Assembly: GCA_963749415.1 (NCBI GenBank)
Contig: CAVVMG010000001.1
Location: 1,054,001-1,118,000 of the forward strand
Length of the DNA stretch: 64,000 bases
DNA from: JALYNX01 sp963749415
GTDB lineage: Bacteria; Actinomycetota; Acidimicrobiia; Spongiisociales; ZC4RG35
Direction: 5' to 3'
Below are positions 1 to 11,558 of the stretch, one piece after another. The notes beneath the pieces were generated by a model. That model searched no databases. It saw only the letters and a list, made by a program, of their open reading frames with translations, and was not told the origin of the DNA. The position numbers and the translations under genes are program-made. The stretch's first letter is position 1. The number at the start of each line of letters is the position of its first letter.

Positions 1-146
1 GGCCGGACGGCATCAGGGCTGTGGCCCGGCACGGCTATCGAGGAGCCCTTGTGGGGTCGGCTCTGATGAGATCCGATGACCCAAGTAGTGCAGTGGCGGA
101 GATGATTTCTGCGGGCCGAGCAACGATCGCGGCGGGCACCAAGTGA
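1..146 (+). CDS. trpC: Indole-3-glycerol phosphate synthase, C-terminal end (partial)
   Basis: Only the last ~47 codons are inside the window, read in the frame that ends at TGA 144-146. The peptide contains GYRGALVGSALMRSDDP, the usual C-terminal phosphate-binding and helix region of TrpC, which closes the indole ring of tryptophan synthesis. It sits directly ahead of trpF, whose GTG start overlaps its stop codon (GTGA). Identity rests on this short tail plus the trp context; the family assignment is therefore good but the rest of the gene is unseen. Confidence 0.85.
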   Translation, partial: PDGIRAVARHGYRGALVGSALMRSDDPSSAVAEMISAGRATIAAGTK

Positions 147-762
147 GCCTTTTCATCAAGCTGTGCGGTCTCTCCACTCCCCGTGACGTCGAGGTCGCGG
201 TCGAAGCCGGGGCCGATGCCATCGGGCTGGTGATGACCGAGTCGCCACGTCAGCTGAGTCTTTCCCAGGCAGCGAAACTACGAGCCACGATCCCACCTGG
301 CGTGCTCGCCGTAGCCGTGTTCCATTCGCCGTCCCCCTCCCTGGTTCTGAACGTGCGCGACGAGGTGGGCCCTGACCTGTTTCAGGCCACGTCTGGTGCT
401 CTTGGCGATCTCGAGGGAGCGCTCACCCTGCCGGTCGTCGTCGACGGGCCCGGAGTCGAATCGCGCGCCGTCTCGGCACTCGACCGGGGGTCGGCCAGGT
501 TCCTGCTCGATAGCGCCCCCAAGGGAGGCACCGGACGCCCGGCCGACTGGGCCCGGCTGGCCGGCATGAGCGTGTTGTCCCGCATGGTTCTCGCCGGCGG
601 GCTGCGGCCGGGCAACGTCGCTGACGTGCTCCGGCTTCTCCGGCCAGGCGGCGTCGATGTCAGTTCCGGCGTCGAGCGTGAGCCGGGCGTCAAAGATCAT
701 GATCTGATGAGGGAGTTTGTCCAGGCCGCCCGCTCGGTCGATGTCGAAGGCGAGGTGACGGT

Positions 763-766
<4 letters not shown>
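143..766 (+). CDS. trpF: Phosphoribosylanthranilate isomerase
   Basis: 207 aa, the normal size for a monofunctional TrpF TIM barrel, which catalyses the Amadori rearrangement of phosphoribosylanthranilate in tryptophan synthesis. Visible signatures are KLCGL near residue 7 (catalytic Cys region), FLLDS near residue 120 with the general-acid Asp, and AGGLRPGNV near residue 150 that binds phosphate. The GTG start at 143 overlaps the trpC stop, and the last bases overlap the trpB start, so translation is probably coupled. In actinobacteria this step is often done by PriA, so a dedicated TrpF within the operon is notable. Confidence 0.95.
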
Positions 767-1949
<1,183 letters not shown>

Positions 1950-1953
<4 letters not shown>

Positions 1954-2714
1954 CCACGGTGAGCACCGGGTGGGCCCGCCTGGAGGAGCGCTTGAGGCCC
2001 GGAGGGGCCATCGTCCCCTATCTCACCGCCGGATATCCGAGCATGTCCCGCTTCGTCGAGGCTCTAGGACAGGTGGCCGGGATCTCGGAGGCAGTCGAGA
2101 TCGGGATCCCTTTCAGTGATCCGATGGCGGATGGGGCAACGATCCAGGACTCGAGCCGGGTCGCCCTCGAGGAGGGGGCGACGCTGGAGTCGATCGTCGC
2201 CGCATTGGAGGGAGTGGGCCCTGTCCCCGCACCGGTGGTTGTGATGAGCTACTTGAATCCCCTAATGGCATTCGGGTTCCAGCGCTTGTTCCCCAGACTC
2301 TCCGCCGCAGGGGTTTCCGCGCTCGTCGTGCCCGACCTTCCTCTCGAGGAGGGAGATCAGGTCCGTGAGGAGGCGAATCGCTCGGGCATAGGCTTGGTCC
2401 AATTGGTCACACCGGTGACCGAGCCCGAACGACTCCGCCGGCTCGGTGCATCGTCTCAGGGCTTCACATACGCGGTCACCATGACCGGCACCACCGGAGG
2501 ACGAGCCGAGGTGGGCAGCACCACTCGGGGCTATCTGGATCGGGTGCGGCCGGCGTCGGGTCCGCCGGTGCTCGCCGGGTTCGGTGTGAGGAGCTCGGAT
2601 CAGGTCGCCGCCCTTGCCGGCCACTGCGACGGTGTCATCGTCGGCAGTGCCCTGGTCGAGGTGCTGGCAGCCGACGGCGACCCGATCGAATTCCTACTGG
2701 GGCTCCGCCCATGA
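1950..2714 (+). CDS. trpA: Tryptophan synthase alpha subunit
   Basis: 254 aa, slightly short for TrpA (usually 260-270). It cleaves indole-3-glycerol phosphate and channels indole to TrpB. The catalytic Glu and Asp are in EIGIPFSDPMADG near residues 48-60; the phosphate loop is near GFGVRSSDQV at residue 211, with VGSALVEVL near residue 231. It overlaps trpB by 4 bases (ATGA) and overlaps the downstream DAHP synthase gene the same way, so all five genes appear to be one transcriptional and translational unit. Confidence 0.96.
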
Positions 2715-3751
2715 TCGCAACACTCACAGAAGACTGCACCCTTGCCCAAAAGGCGGCCATCCTCCGCTTCGTCGAGGGTTACGGGCTCCGGGTCCACGTT
2801 GGTGAGGCCGGGTCTACGACCGTGGTCAGCATCATCGGCGATCCGGAGCCGGGGATGGCCGAGGAGATCGCCGCCCTGATCGGAGTGGCTTCGGTCAGCA
2901 CCGAGGCTCCGCGTTATCCGTTCGTGGCCCGCGAAGCTCGAAACTCGCCGACGACGGTCAGAGTCGGCGACGTCCTCATCGGCGGCCCGGAGCTGGTGGT
3001 CATCGCCGGGCCCTGCTCGGTGGAGTCAGGAGAGCAGATCGCCAGGATCGCCAGAGGGGTCGCCGACGCAGGGGCGGTGCTCCTCCGCGGCGGCGCCTTC
3101 AAGCCGCGGACCTCTCCCTATTCGTTTCAGGGACTGGGGGAGGAGGGGCTGCAGTTTCTGGCGGAGGCTCGGGAGGAAACCGGGCTCGCGGTCGTGTCGG
3201 AGTGCGTGGCCCCAGAGGACGTCGAGTTGATGACCCAGTATGTCGACATGCTCCAGGTCGGAAGTCGGAACATGCAGAACTTCCGACTCCTCTCGGCGGT
3301 GGGGGAGCAGCCGAATCCGGTGCTTCTGAAGAGAGGATTGATGTCGACAATCGAGGAGCTCCTGCTCGCCGCCGAGTACATCGTCGGCTCGGGGAACCCG
3401 AGAGTGGTCCTCTGTGAGCGAGGCATCCGATCGTTCGACCCCTCGACCCGGGGGACGCTCGACATCAGCGCCGTTCCCGTGCTCGAGGAGAAGACCCATC
3501 TGCCGGTGTTGGTCGACCCGAGCCATGCCGCGGGGAGGCGCTCCCTGGTCCCCAGCCTCGCCACGGCCGGAGTGGCGGCCGGCGCCGACGGCCTCATCAT
3601 CGAGGTGCACGACCGTCCCGAGGAAGCGCTGAGTGACGGCCCGCAGAGCCTGACCCTGGAAGGCTTTGCGGAGACGATGTCGACTCTGCGCCGGGTGGCC
3701 GACGCCCTGGACAGGCCCCTGGCCGCGCTGCGCCCGGCCCCCACCGGCTGA
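2711..3751 (+). CDS. aroF: 3-deoxy-7-phosphoheptulonate (DAHP) synthase, AroF/Thermotoga type
   Basis: 346 aa. This is the first enzyme of the shikimate pathway, joining PEP and erythrose 4-phosphate. An N-terminal ferredoxin-like regulatory domain covers about residues 1-75; the catalytic barrel carries VVIAGPCSVES near 95, LRGGAFKPRTSPYSFQG near 123, QVGSRNMQN near 181 and LCERGIRSF near 235. The ATG overlaps the trpA stop. Placement of the pathway's entry enzyme at the end of a trp operon suggests co-regulation of precursor supply with tryptophan demand (inference). In this subfamily the N-terminal domain mediates aromatic amino acid feedback. Confidence 0.94.
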   Translation: MIATLTEDCTLAQKAAILRFVEGYGLRVHVGEAGSTTVVSIIGDPEPGMAEEIAALIGVASVSTEAPRYPFVAREARNSPTTVRVGDVLIGGPELVVIAGPCSVESGEQIARIARGVADAGAVLLRGGAFKPRTSPYSFQGLGEEGLQFLAEAREETGLAVVSECVAPEDVELMTQYVDMLQVGSRNMQNFRLLSAVGEQPNPVLLKRGLMSTIEELLLAAEYIVGSGNPRVVLCERGIRSFDPSTRGTLDISAVPVLEEKTHLPVLVDPSHAAGRRSLVPSLATAGVAAGADGLIIEVHDRPEEALSDGPQSLTLEGFAETMSTLRRVADALDRPLAALRPAPTG

Positions 3752-3759
3752 GGATCGCG

Positions 3760-4332
3760 GTGGCTGCCGGGCCGGTACTCGACACCCAACGACTCCGGCT
3801 GCGGCGCTGGGCCGATCGAGATCGGGCTCCGTTTGCGACGATCAATGCCGATCCGGTGGTCATGGAGCATTTCCCCTCGCCGCTGACGACGGACGCATCG
3901 GACCTATTGATCGACCGAATCGAACAACACTTCGAGGATCACGGATTCGGGCTGTGGGCAGTCGAAACCAGGGACGACCACCGCCTCATCGGTTTCTGCG
4001 GGCTGGCGATTCCGAAATTCGTAACCGAATTCACCCCGGCAGTCGAGATCGGCTGGCGGCTCGCTCGTCAGCAATGGGGCCGCGGCTATGCAACTGAAAG
4101 CGCCAGGGCCGTGCTCGCCTTCGGTTTCGACACCGCGGGTTTGGACCGAATCCTGAGTTGGGCCCTGCCGGCCAATCGGCGATCGATCCAGGTGATGCAG
4201 CGGATCGGGCTCAGGCCGGCTCCAGAGCTCGATTTCGATCATCCCCGGTTCATGGAGGACGACCGGCTGCGAAGACACGTCGTCTATCGCATCACACGGG
4301 AGGACTGGGTTCGTCTCGGGAGGACTCCCTGA
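3760..4332 (+). CDS. GNAT-family N-acetyltransferase (RimJ/RimL type)
   Basis: 190 aa from a GTG 8 bases after the aroF stop. The opening LDTQRLRLRRW is the characteristic beta-1 of RimJ/RimL-like GNATs; EIGWRLARQQWGRGYATE near residues 95-112 is the acetyl-CoA binding motif A, and ANRRSIQVMQRIG near 140 is motif B. The substrate cannot be told; members acetylate ribosomal protein N-termini or small amines. Its 3' end overlaps the convergent SPFH gene by 41 bases, an unusually long convergent overlap. Confidence 0.85.
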   Translation: MAAGPVLDTQRLRLRRWADRDRAPFATINADPVVMEHFPSPLTTDASDLLIDRIEQHFEDHGFGLWAVETRDDHRLIGFCGLAIPKFVTEFTPAVEIGWRLARQQWGRGYATESARAVLAFGFDTAGLDRILSWALPANRRSIQVMQRIGLRPAPELDFDHPRFMEDDRLRRHVVYRITREDWVRLGRTP

Positions 4333-5227
4333 ACATCTCGCCAATGGCAGCAATGCTCCCCAGGACTCCCGATGTCTCCAGAGGCAGGAAGATCTTGGTC
4401 GCCTGACCATCGGCGACGCGCTGCAGAGTCTCCAGGTAGCGGATCGCGATCAGGTCAGGTGTCGGGTCTCCGGTGTGGATGGCGGCGAACACCCGCTCCA
4501 CGGCCTGGCCCTCACCCTCGGCCACGGTCAACAGCTGGTACTGCTCGGCGTCGGCCACCCGTTTGATCGCCTCCGCCTGGCCCTCGGCCTCGAGTACCTG
4601 GCTCTCCTTGAGCCCCTCTGCCTTGAGAATGGCTGCCCGCTTCAGCCCCTCGGCCTCGGTGACTGCGGCGCGACGGTCACGTTCCGCCTTCATCTGGCGA
4701 TGCATGGCGTCGGTGACGTCGACGGGTGGTTCGATGCGCTGGATCTCGACCCGGACCACACGCACTCCCCACTTGTCGGTGGCGTCGTCGAGGATCTGGC
4801 GCAGCTTGGCATTGATCACCTCGCGAGAGGTCAGGGCGGAGTCGAGGTCCAGGTCGCCTACCACGTTCCTCAGGTTGGTCTGGGCGAGCTTGGTGACGGC
4901 CAGGATGAAGTTGCCGACGTTGTATTCCAGCTTCACCGGGTCGGTGGCCTCGAAGTAGATCACCGCGTCGACGGTCACCACCACGTTGTCCTTAGTGATC
5001 ACTTCCTGCGGCGGTACGTCGATGACGCGCTCCCGCATGTCCACCTTGGTCAGCCTCTTCACGAAGGGGAGCACCCAGCGCAGACCGGAGTCCACCGTCC
5101 TCTGATATCGACCGAGGAACTCGATGAGCCCTTTCTCATATGGCCTCACCACCTTGAACCCGGCCGCTGCGACGAGGATCAGCACCAGTGCCAGGACGGC
5201 GAACAGGATTACGACTGCCTCCACCAT
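4292..5227 (-). CDS. SPFH/band 7 membrane protein (slipin/stomatin family)
   Basis: 311 aa. One N-terminal transmembrane segment (about residues 4-24) is followed by an SPFH domain beginning VVRPYEKGLIEFLGRYQRTVD and RERVIDVPPQEVITKDNV. The C-terminal third is rich in Ala/Glu/Lys (AEGLKESQVLEAEGQAEAI), the coiled oligomerisation region of the family. Slipins form large membrane rings implicated in membrane quality control. It is the third gene of a reverse-strand mscL-NfeD-SPFH cluster; NfeD proteins are the established partners of slipins. The last 41 bases overlap the convergent GNAT gene. Confidence 0.92.
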   Translation of the reverse strand: MVEAVVILFAVLALVLILVAAAGFKVVRPYEKGLIEFLGRYQRTVDSGLRWVLPFVKRLTKVDMRERVIDVPPQEVITKDNVVVTVDAVIYFEATDPVKLEYNVGNFILAVTKLAQTNLRNVVGDLDLDSALTSREVINAKLRQILDDATDKWGVRVVRVEIQRIEPPVDVTDAMHRQMKAERDRRAAVTEAEGLKRAAILKAEGLKESQVLEAEGQAEAIKRVADAEQYQLLTVAEGEGQAVERVFAAIHTGDPTPDLIAIRYLETLQRVADGQATKIFLPLETSGVLGSIAAIGEMFRESSRDEPSPPV

Positions 5228-5251
5228 GTCTCCTTTGTTTTCTTCGAAGCC

Positions 5252-5692
5252 TCAGCCCATCACAACTGGCTCGACCATGAACCGAGTGCCCTGTACCTCG
5301 GTGACGACGATTTGGGTGTTCTTGGGTATCGGCACGACCGCAGTGGCCCGCCATTCCTCGGTCGCGACTCTCACCATCCCTGCGCCGCTCTGGGGATCGA
5401 TGTCCTCGAGGACGACGCCCTGGACGCCGACCCAACGGTTGGCGCCGACCCTGGGCTGCTCTCCTTCGTCCTGGCGGCCTATGAAACGGCGGAGGAAGAC
5501 GAGGGAGAGGATGGAGACACCGAAGAACACGAGCCATTGTGCGAGCAGGGCAACATTGGCCCAGGCCAGCAGGGCGGCGACAGCGGCACCGATGGCAAAT
5601 GGGAGCAGGAAGAAGCCCGCGGTGAAGATCTCCCCGATCCCCATCACGATGGCGAAGATGGTCCACAGCCAGCGCCAGACCTCGTTGTCCAC
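5252..5692 (-). CDS. NfeD-like membrane protein (short, protease-less)
   Basis: 146 aa. Hydrophobic segments near residues 8-27 and 30-65 are followed by an OB-fold like C-terminal domain containing GVQGVVLEDIDPQSGAGMVRV near residues 88-108, typical of NfeD1b proteins. There is no N-terminal ClpP-like serine protease domain, so this is the short form. NfeD works with SPFH proteins in membrane organisation. It is 24 bases upstream of the SPFH gene on the same strand and 42 bases downstream of mscL, consistent with a single operon. Confidence 0.88.
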   Translation of the reverse strand: MDNEVWRWLWTIFAIVMGIGEIFTAGFFLLPFAIGAAVAALLAWANVALLAQWLVFFGVSILSLVFLRRFIGRQDEGEQPRVGANRWVGVQGVVLEDIDPQSGAGMVRVATEEWRATAVVPIPKNTQIVVTEVQGTRFMVEPVVMG

Positions 5693-5734
5693 CTGCTACC
5701 TCCTAGAGAGCCTCGTCACTTGGGCCCGCGGCCA

Positions 5735-6088
5735 TCAGCGTTGCACCAGCGCATCCCGGATCTCAGTCAACAGGGCGACTTCCTCGCTTGGCCCCGCCGC
5801 CTCGCTCTCTGCCCGGAATCGGTTGTAGGCCTTGACCACGAAGAAGAGGAAGACGCCGATGATTAGGAAATTGACCACGGATCCCAGGAATGCCCCCAGA
5901 CTACCGTTGTCGCCGAACGTCCCCAGAGAGCTCAGATCGCCGCGCCCGAAGATGAGACCGATGGCCGGGTAGATGATCCTCTCGGTGAAGGTGGTGACCA
6001 CCGCGGTGAAGGCAACACCGAGGGCGAACCCGACCGCGATGTCGATTAGGTTCCCGCGCTCGATGAATTCCTTGAATTCCTTGATCAT
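5735..6088 (-). CDS. mscL: Large-conductance mechanosensitive channel
   Basis: 117 aa. MscL opens under membrane tension to release osmolytes. The N-terminal helix and TM1 are recognisable (MIKEFKEFIERGNLIDIAVG, then FALGVAFTAVVTTF), followed by the periplasmic loop, TM2 (VVNFLIIGVFLFFVVKAYN) and a cytoplasmic C-terminal helix. The length is within the range of the family (about 115-150). It leads the reverse-strand cluster with NfeD and SPFH genes, a plausible envelope-stress unit (inference). Confidence 0.95.
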   Translation of the reverse strand: MIKEFKEFIERGNLIDIAVGFALGVAFTAVVTTFTERIIYPAIGLIFGRGDLSSLGTFGDNGSLGAFLGSVVNFLIIGVFLFFVVKAYNRFRAESEAAGPSEEVALLTEIRDALVQR

Positions 6089-6158
6089 CTCGCCTCCGTT
6101 CTACGCCGGTCGCGACTTTAAGCAGCACCGGGTTGGGGTATCTGGCTGAAGAACTGAA

Positions 6159-8718
<2,560 letters not shown>

Positions 8719-8726
<8 letters not shown>

Positions 8727-9348
8727 CCCGGTTCGACGCGAGTGCCCACCAGGCGATGGCGACGGCAGCGGAGACATGCCACAAACCGTGGGGCTGGAGC
8801 ACGGATTCGGGATTGCAGAGCGGTCCTCCGGTGGCTCCCAGACGACCGACGACTGCCGAGACCGTCAACAGGCTCAACGCTCCGACCGTGACCGTCGAGC
8901 GGTCCTGACGCAGCACCGAGGCGATGGCGATTGCGGCCAGGACCACCGCCACCGGGTCGGCCACGGCCGGGACTGCGGCGAATAGAGCACCCAGCACCGC
9001 GAGGCCGATCAGAGCCCAACGGCTGCGATCAGGTCGTGCGTCCACGGCGACGACGAGCAGCAGCCAGGCCAGGGTCACATCGTGAGCCCATTCGGCACCC
9101 GGCGGCATCGGTCCGTGGAACAGGAACGATCCGATCCCGGTGGCGATTGCGGCCACCCCGATCCAACCTCGCTCCGGGCGCCGGGTCAGGATCAATGCCC
9201 CGGCGATGACGAAGGCGAACGCGGTCAGCGAGTTGACCGGCTGGCCGAGAATCCCGGGCCCGATCAGCTCACAGTCAGCAGCTGCGCCCACCGCGTCAAC
9301 GGTATGCGTGTTCCTCGGCCCAGGAGCCGGGTATGTAACACCGATCAT
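8719..9348 (-). CDS. Integral membrane hydrolase, alkaline ceramidase-like (CREST superfamily) candidate
   Basis: 209 aa from the chosen ATG, about seven hydrophobic segments. Signature residues of the CREST superfamily appear in order: DCE with QPVNSLTAF near residues 24-43, FLFHGPMPPGAEWAHDVT near 75-93 (Ser/His/Asp region), and HGLWH (HxxxH) near 190. These are the proposed metal-binding residues of ceramidases and related acyl-hydrolases. The substrate is unknown. The ATG at 9346-9348 overlaps the ATG of the divergent oxidoreductase (9347-9349); a GTG near 9294 is an alternative start. Confidence 0.65.
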
Positions 9349-10870
9349 GGAAACAATTCCCTCGGACGCGAGCTCTATGCCCGACGCCCAGAAGACCTCG
9401 CTGTGGATGAGTGATCCCGAATGGCCGGTCTTCGCCCCGCTCCAGGCCGATATCGAGGTACAGGCACTGGTGGTCGGTTCAGGTATCACCGGCCTCACCG
9501 CGGCCCGTCTCCTTGCCGATGAAGGGATGACGGTTGCGCTGATCGACTCGAGCCGGCTGTGCTCGGGTGTCACCGGGTACACCACGGCCAAGCTCACCGC
9601 TCTCCAGTCCACGATCTACACGGACATAGTTCGGACCTGGGGCCAGGAGGTCTCCGCTGGCTATGCCGAGGCGAATCTGGCGGGAATTGACAGAGTTCGC
9701 CGCCGGGTCGCCGAGGACGGGATCGAGTGCGAGCTCGAGAGCCGTCCGGCATTCACCTATGCCGAGTTTCAAGAGAATCTCCCGGCAATCGAGGCCGAGG
9801 TCGTCGCCGCCCAGCAGGCCGGCCTGGATGTCTCCTTTACAACCAAGTGCGATCTGCCCTATCCGATCCAGGGGGCAGCCCGCCTCGATGATCAAGCCCA
9901 GTTTCACCCCCGCCTCTATTGCCGAGGGCTCCTCGATGCTGTGGTCGAGAAGGGTGGTCTGGTCTATGAGGGAACCAGGGCGTTGGACCTGGATTCCCGT
10001 GATGGGGTGGTGACCACCGACCACGGCAACATCCGGGCCGATGTGATCATCGTCGCCACCCACATTCCCTTCACCAACCGCGGTGGCTACTTCGCCCGGA
10101 TGACTCCCTCACGGTCCTACGCCGTGGCATTGAGCCCGGGCCCGACGCCGGTGGAGGGGATGTACATCAGTGTCGACGAGCCGCTCCGATCGATCCGATC
10201 AACGAGCGACGGCCACATCATCGTCGGTGGTGAGAGTCATCCCGCTGGAGGGGATTCCGACACCCGGCGCCGTTATCGGGCGCTGGAGACATGGTCCGCG
10301 GCGCGTTTCCCCCAAGGGAGGGTGGCGTTCCAATGGTCGGCTCACGACTATCGGAGCGTGGACCGGTTGCCCTACATCGGTCGACTCGGCGGCTCGGGCC
10401 GGGTGTTCACCTCCACCGGTTATGCGAAATGGGGCCTGGCCAACGGCACGATCGGGGCCGAGATCATGGTCGACATGGCGATGGGGAGGCCCAACCCCTT
10501 TGCCCCCATTTTCGACTCGAGCCGGCTCGCGGTGGGCAAGGGTCTGCGCGGGTTCGCCGAGGCGTCGGTGAGAACGGTGAAAAGCCTGGTGGTGGATCGA
10601 TTTCGCCGCTCAGACCCCAAAGACATCGACGAGATGCTGCCGGGATCAGGCGGGGTGCTGTGGCGGGACGGAAAGAGGGTGGGCGCCTTCCGGACCGAGG
10701 ACGGGCTGGTTCACCTGGTATCGACCACCTGCACCCACCTCGGCTGCCAACTGAGCCTCAACACGGCGGAGCGGACCTGGGACTGCCCGTGTCACGGTTC
10801 TCGATTCGACATCGACGGCCTCGTGGTACACGGCCCGGCTGTCGAGGATCTCGAGCGCAAGGAGCGCTGA
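9347..10870 (+). CDS. FAD-dependent oxidoreductase (DAO family) with C-terminal Rieske [2Fe-2S] domain
   Basis: 507 aa. An N-terminal FAD fold begins at VVGSGITGLTAARLLADEG (near residue 41), followed by a glycine/D-amino-acid-oxidase like body. The C-terminal ~90 residues are a Rieske domain with CTHLGC and CPCHGS ligands. This DAO-Rieske architecture is known in bacteria, but the physiological substrate is usually unassigned. An open frame extends upstream to 9140, but that part lies antisense to the ceramidase-like gene, so the start at 9347 (or ATG 9377 or 9407) is more credible. None has a clear ribosome binding site. Confidence 0.88.
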   Translation: METIPSDASSMPDAQKTSLWMSDPEWPVFAPLQADIEVQALVVGSGITGLTAARLLADEGMTVALIDSSRLCSGVTGYTTAKLTALQSTIYTDIVRTWGQEVSAGYAEANLAGIDRVRRRVAEDGIECELESRPAFTYAEFQENLPAIEAEVVAAQQAGLDVSFTTKCDLPYPIQGAARLDDQAQFHPRLYCRGLLDAVVEKGGLVYEGTRALDLDSRDGVVTTDHGNIRADVIIVATHIPFTNRGGYFARMTPSRSYAVALSPGPTPVEGMYISVDEPLRSIRSTSDGHIIVGGESHPAGGDSDTRRRYRALETWSAARFPQGRVAFQWSAHDYRSVDRLPYIGRLGGSGRVFTSTGYAKWGLANGTIGAEIMVDMAMGRPNPFAPIFDSSRLAVGKGLRGFAEASVRTVKSLVVDRFRRSDPKDIDEMLPGSGGVLWRDGKRVGAFRTEDGLVHLVSTTCTHLGCQLSLNTAERTWDCPCHGSRFDIDGLVVHGPAVEDLERKER

Positions 10871-10874
10871 GCTC

Positions 10875-11150
10875 TCAGAACGGCTGGGGTCCGAGCCCGA
10901 CCACCGCCGACACCGACATCTCGCCGTTCTCGCCGATCGGGGTCAGCTGGGCCCTTCCCTTGCCCGCATCCGGGATCGCCAACTCCACCACCAACGCTTT
11001 GCCGGCGACAGCCGTGCCTCGCAGGGTTTGCAATTGGCCCTCCCAAGTGCCCTGCTCTTCGTCATGCTCCAGGGACGCCGACCCTGTGGTGAGCAGGATC
11101 CCGTCGTCGCCTCCAAGGACCTTGACCGGGCCCTGATAGGAGTCGGCCAA
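10875..11150 (-). CDS. Small protein of unknown function, last gene of the dnaK operon
   Basis: 91 aa, no family recognised. The composition suggests a small beta-rich protein: YQGPVKVLGGDDGILL, then an Asp/Glu-rich stretch, then a WEGQL motif and a C-terminal PIGENGEM region. There is no signal peptide or membrane segment. It starts 5 bases after the hspR stop on the same strand, so it is probably co-transcribed with the Hsp70 operon. It may be a stress-related accessory protein, but that is inference from position only. Confidence 0.6.
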   Translation of the reverse strand: MADSYQGPVKVLGGDDGILLTTGSASLEHDEEQGTWEGQLQTLRGTAVAGKALVVELAIPDAGKGRAQLTPIGENGEMSVSAVVGLGPQPF

Positions 11151-11155
11151 GGCGA

Positions 11156-11548
11156 TCAGCGCTCCCTATCGAAGAGCTGGCGCACGTCGCTGCGCAGCAT
11201 GAGATCACCTCGCTGCTGGCGACGGTTCATCTCGATCCGTCTCTCCATCTCGTCCTCGAGGTCGTCGAGCTTGTCTCGCAGCTTGTCCAGCTTCTTCTTC
11301 AGCACCCGATTCTCCTCCTGGAGGGCGAGCACCCGGCGCACCCCTTCCAGGTTGAGGCCCTGGCTCGTCAGCTCCTGGATCAGTTGCAGCCTCTCGATGT
11401 CTTCGCGTGAATAGCGACGGGTGCCCCCTGGAGTTCGGAACGGATCGATCAGGCCCTTGCGCTCGTAGATGCGAAGGGTCTGCGGGTGCATCCCGGCGAG
11501 CTCGGCCGCCACCGAGATCACGAACACGGCTCTCGTCGACTCGTTCAT
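11156..11548 (-). CDS. hspR: Heat-shock repressor HspR, MerR family
   Basis: 130 aa. The N-terminal MerR winged helix is clear (VAAELAGMHPQTLRIYERKG, then TPGGTRRYSREDIERL), followed by a heptad-rich coiled coil (about residues 75-110). HspR represses dnaK and clpB operons in actinobacteria, with DnaK as co-repressor. It is in the canonical fourth position after dnaK-grpE-dnaJ, 10 bases behind dnaJ. The expected HAIR operator (CTTGAGT-N7-ACTCAAG) is not obvious upstream of dnaK; a direct repeat sits there instead. Confidence 0.93.
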   Translation of the reverse strand: MNESTRAVFVISVAAELAGMHPQTLRIYERKGLIDPFRTPGGTRRYSREDIERLQLIQELTSQGLNLEGVRRVLALQEENRVLKKKLDKLRDKLDDLEDEMERRIEMNRRQQRGDLMLRSDVRQLFDRER

Positions 11549-11558
11549 GCGCCGACCA

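Noticed and set aside
4475..5866. 463-codon forward open frame
   Set aside because: It lies antisense to the SPFH and NfeD genes, has no recognisable domain and a His/Asp-rich composition typical of high-GC shadow frames.
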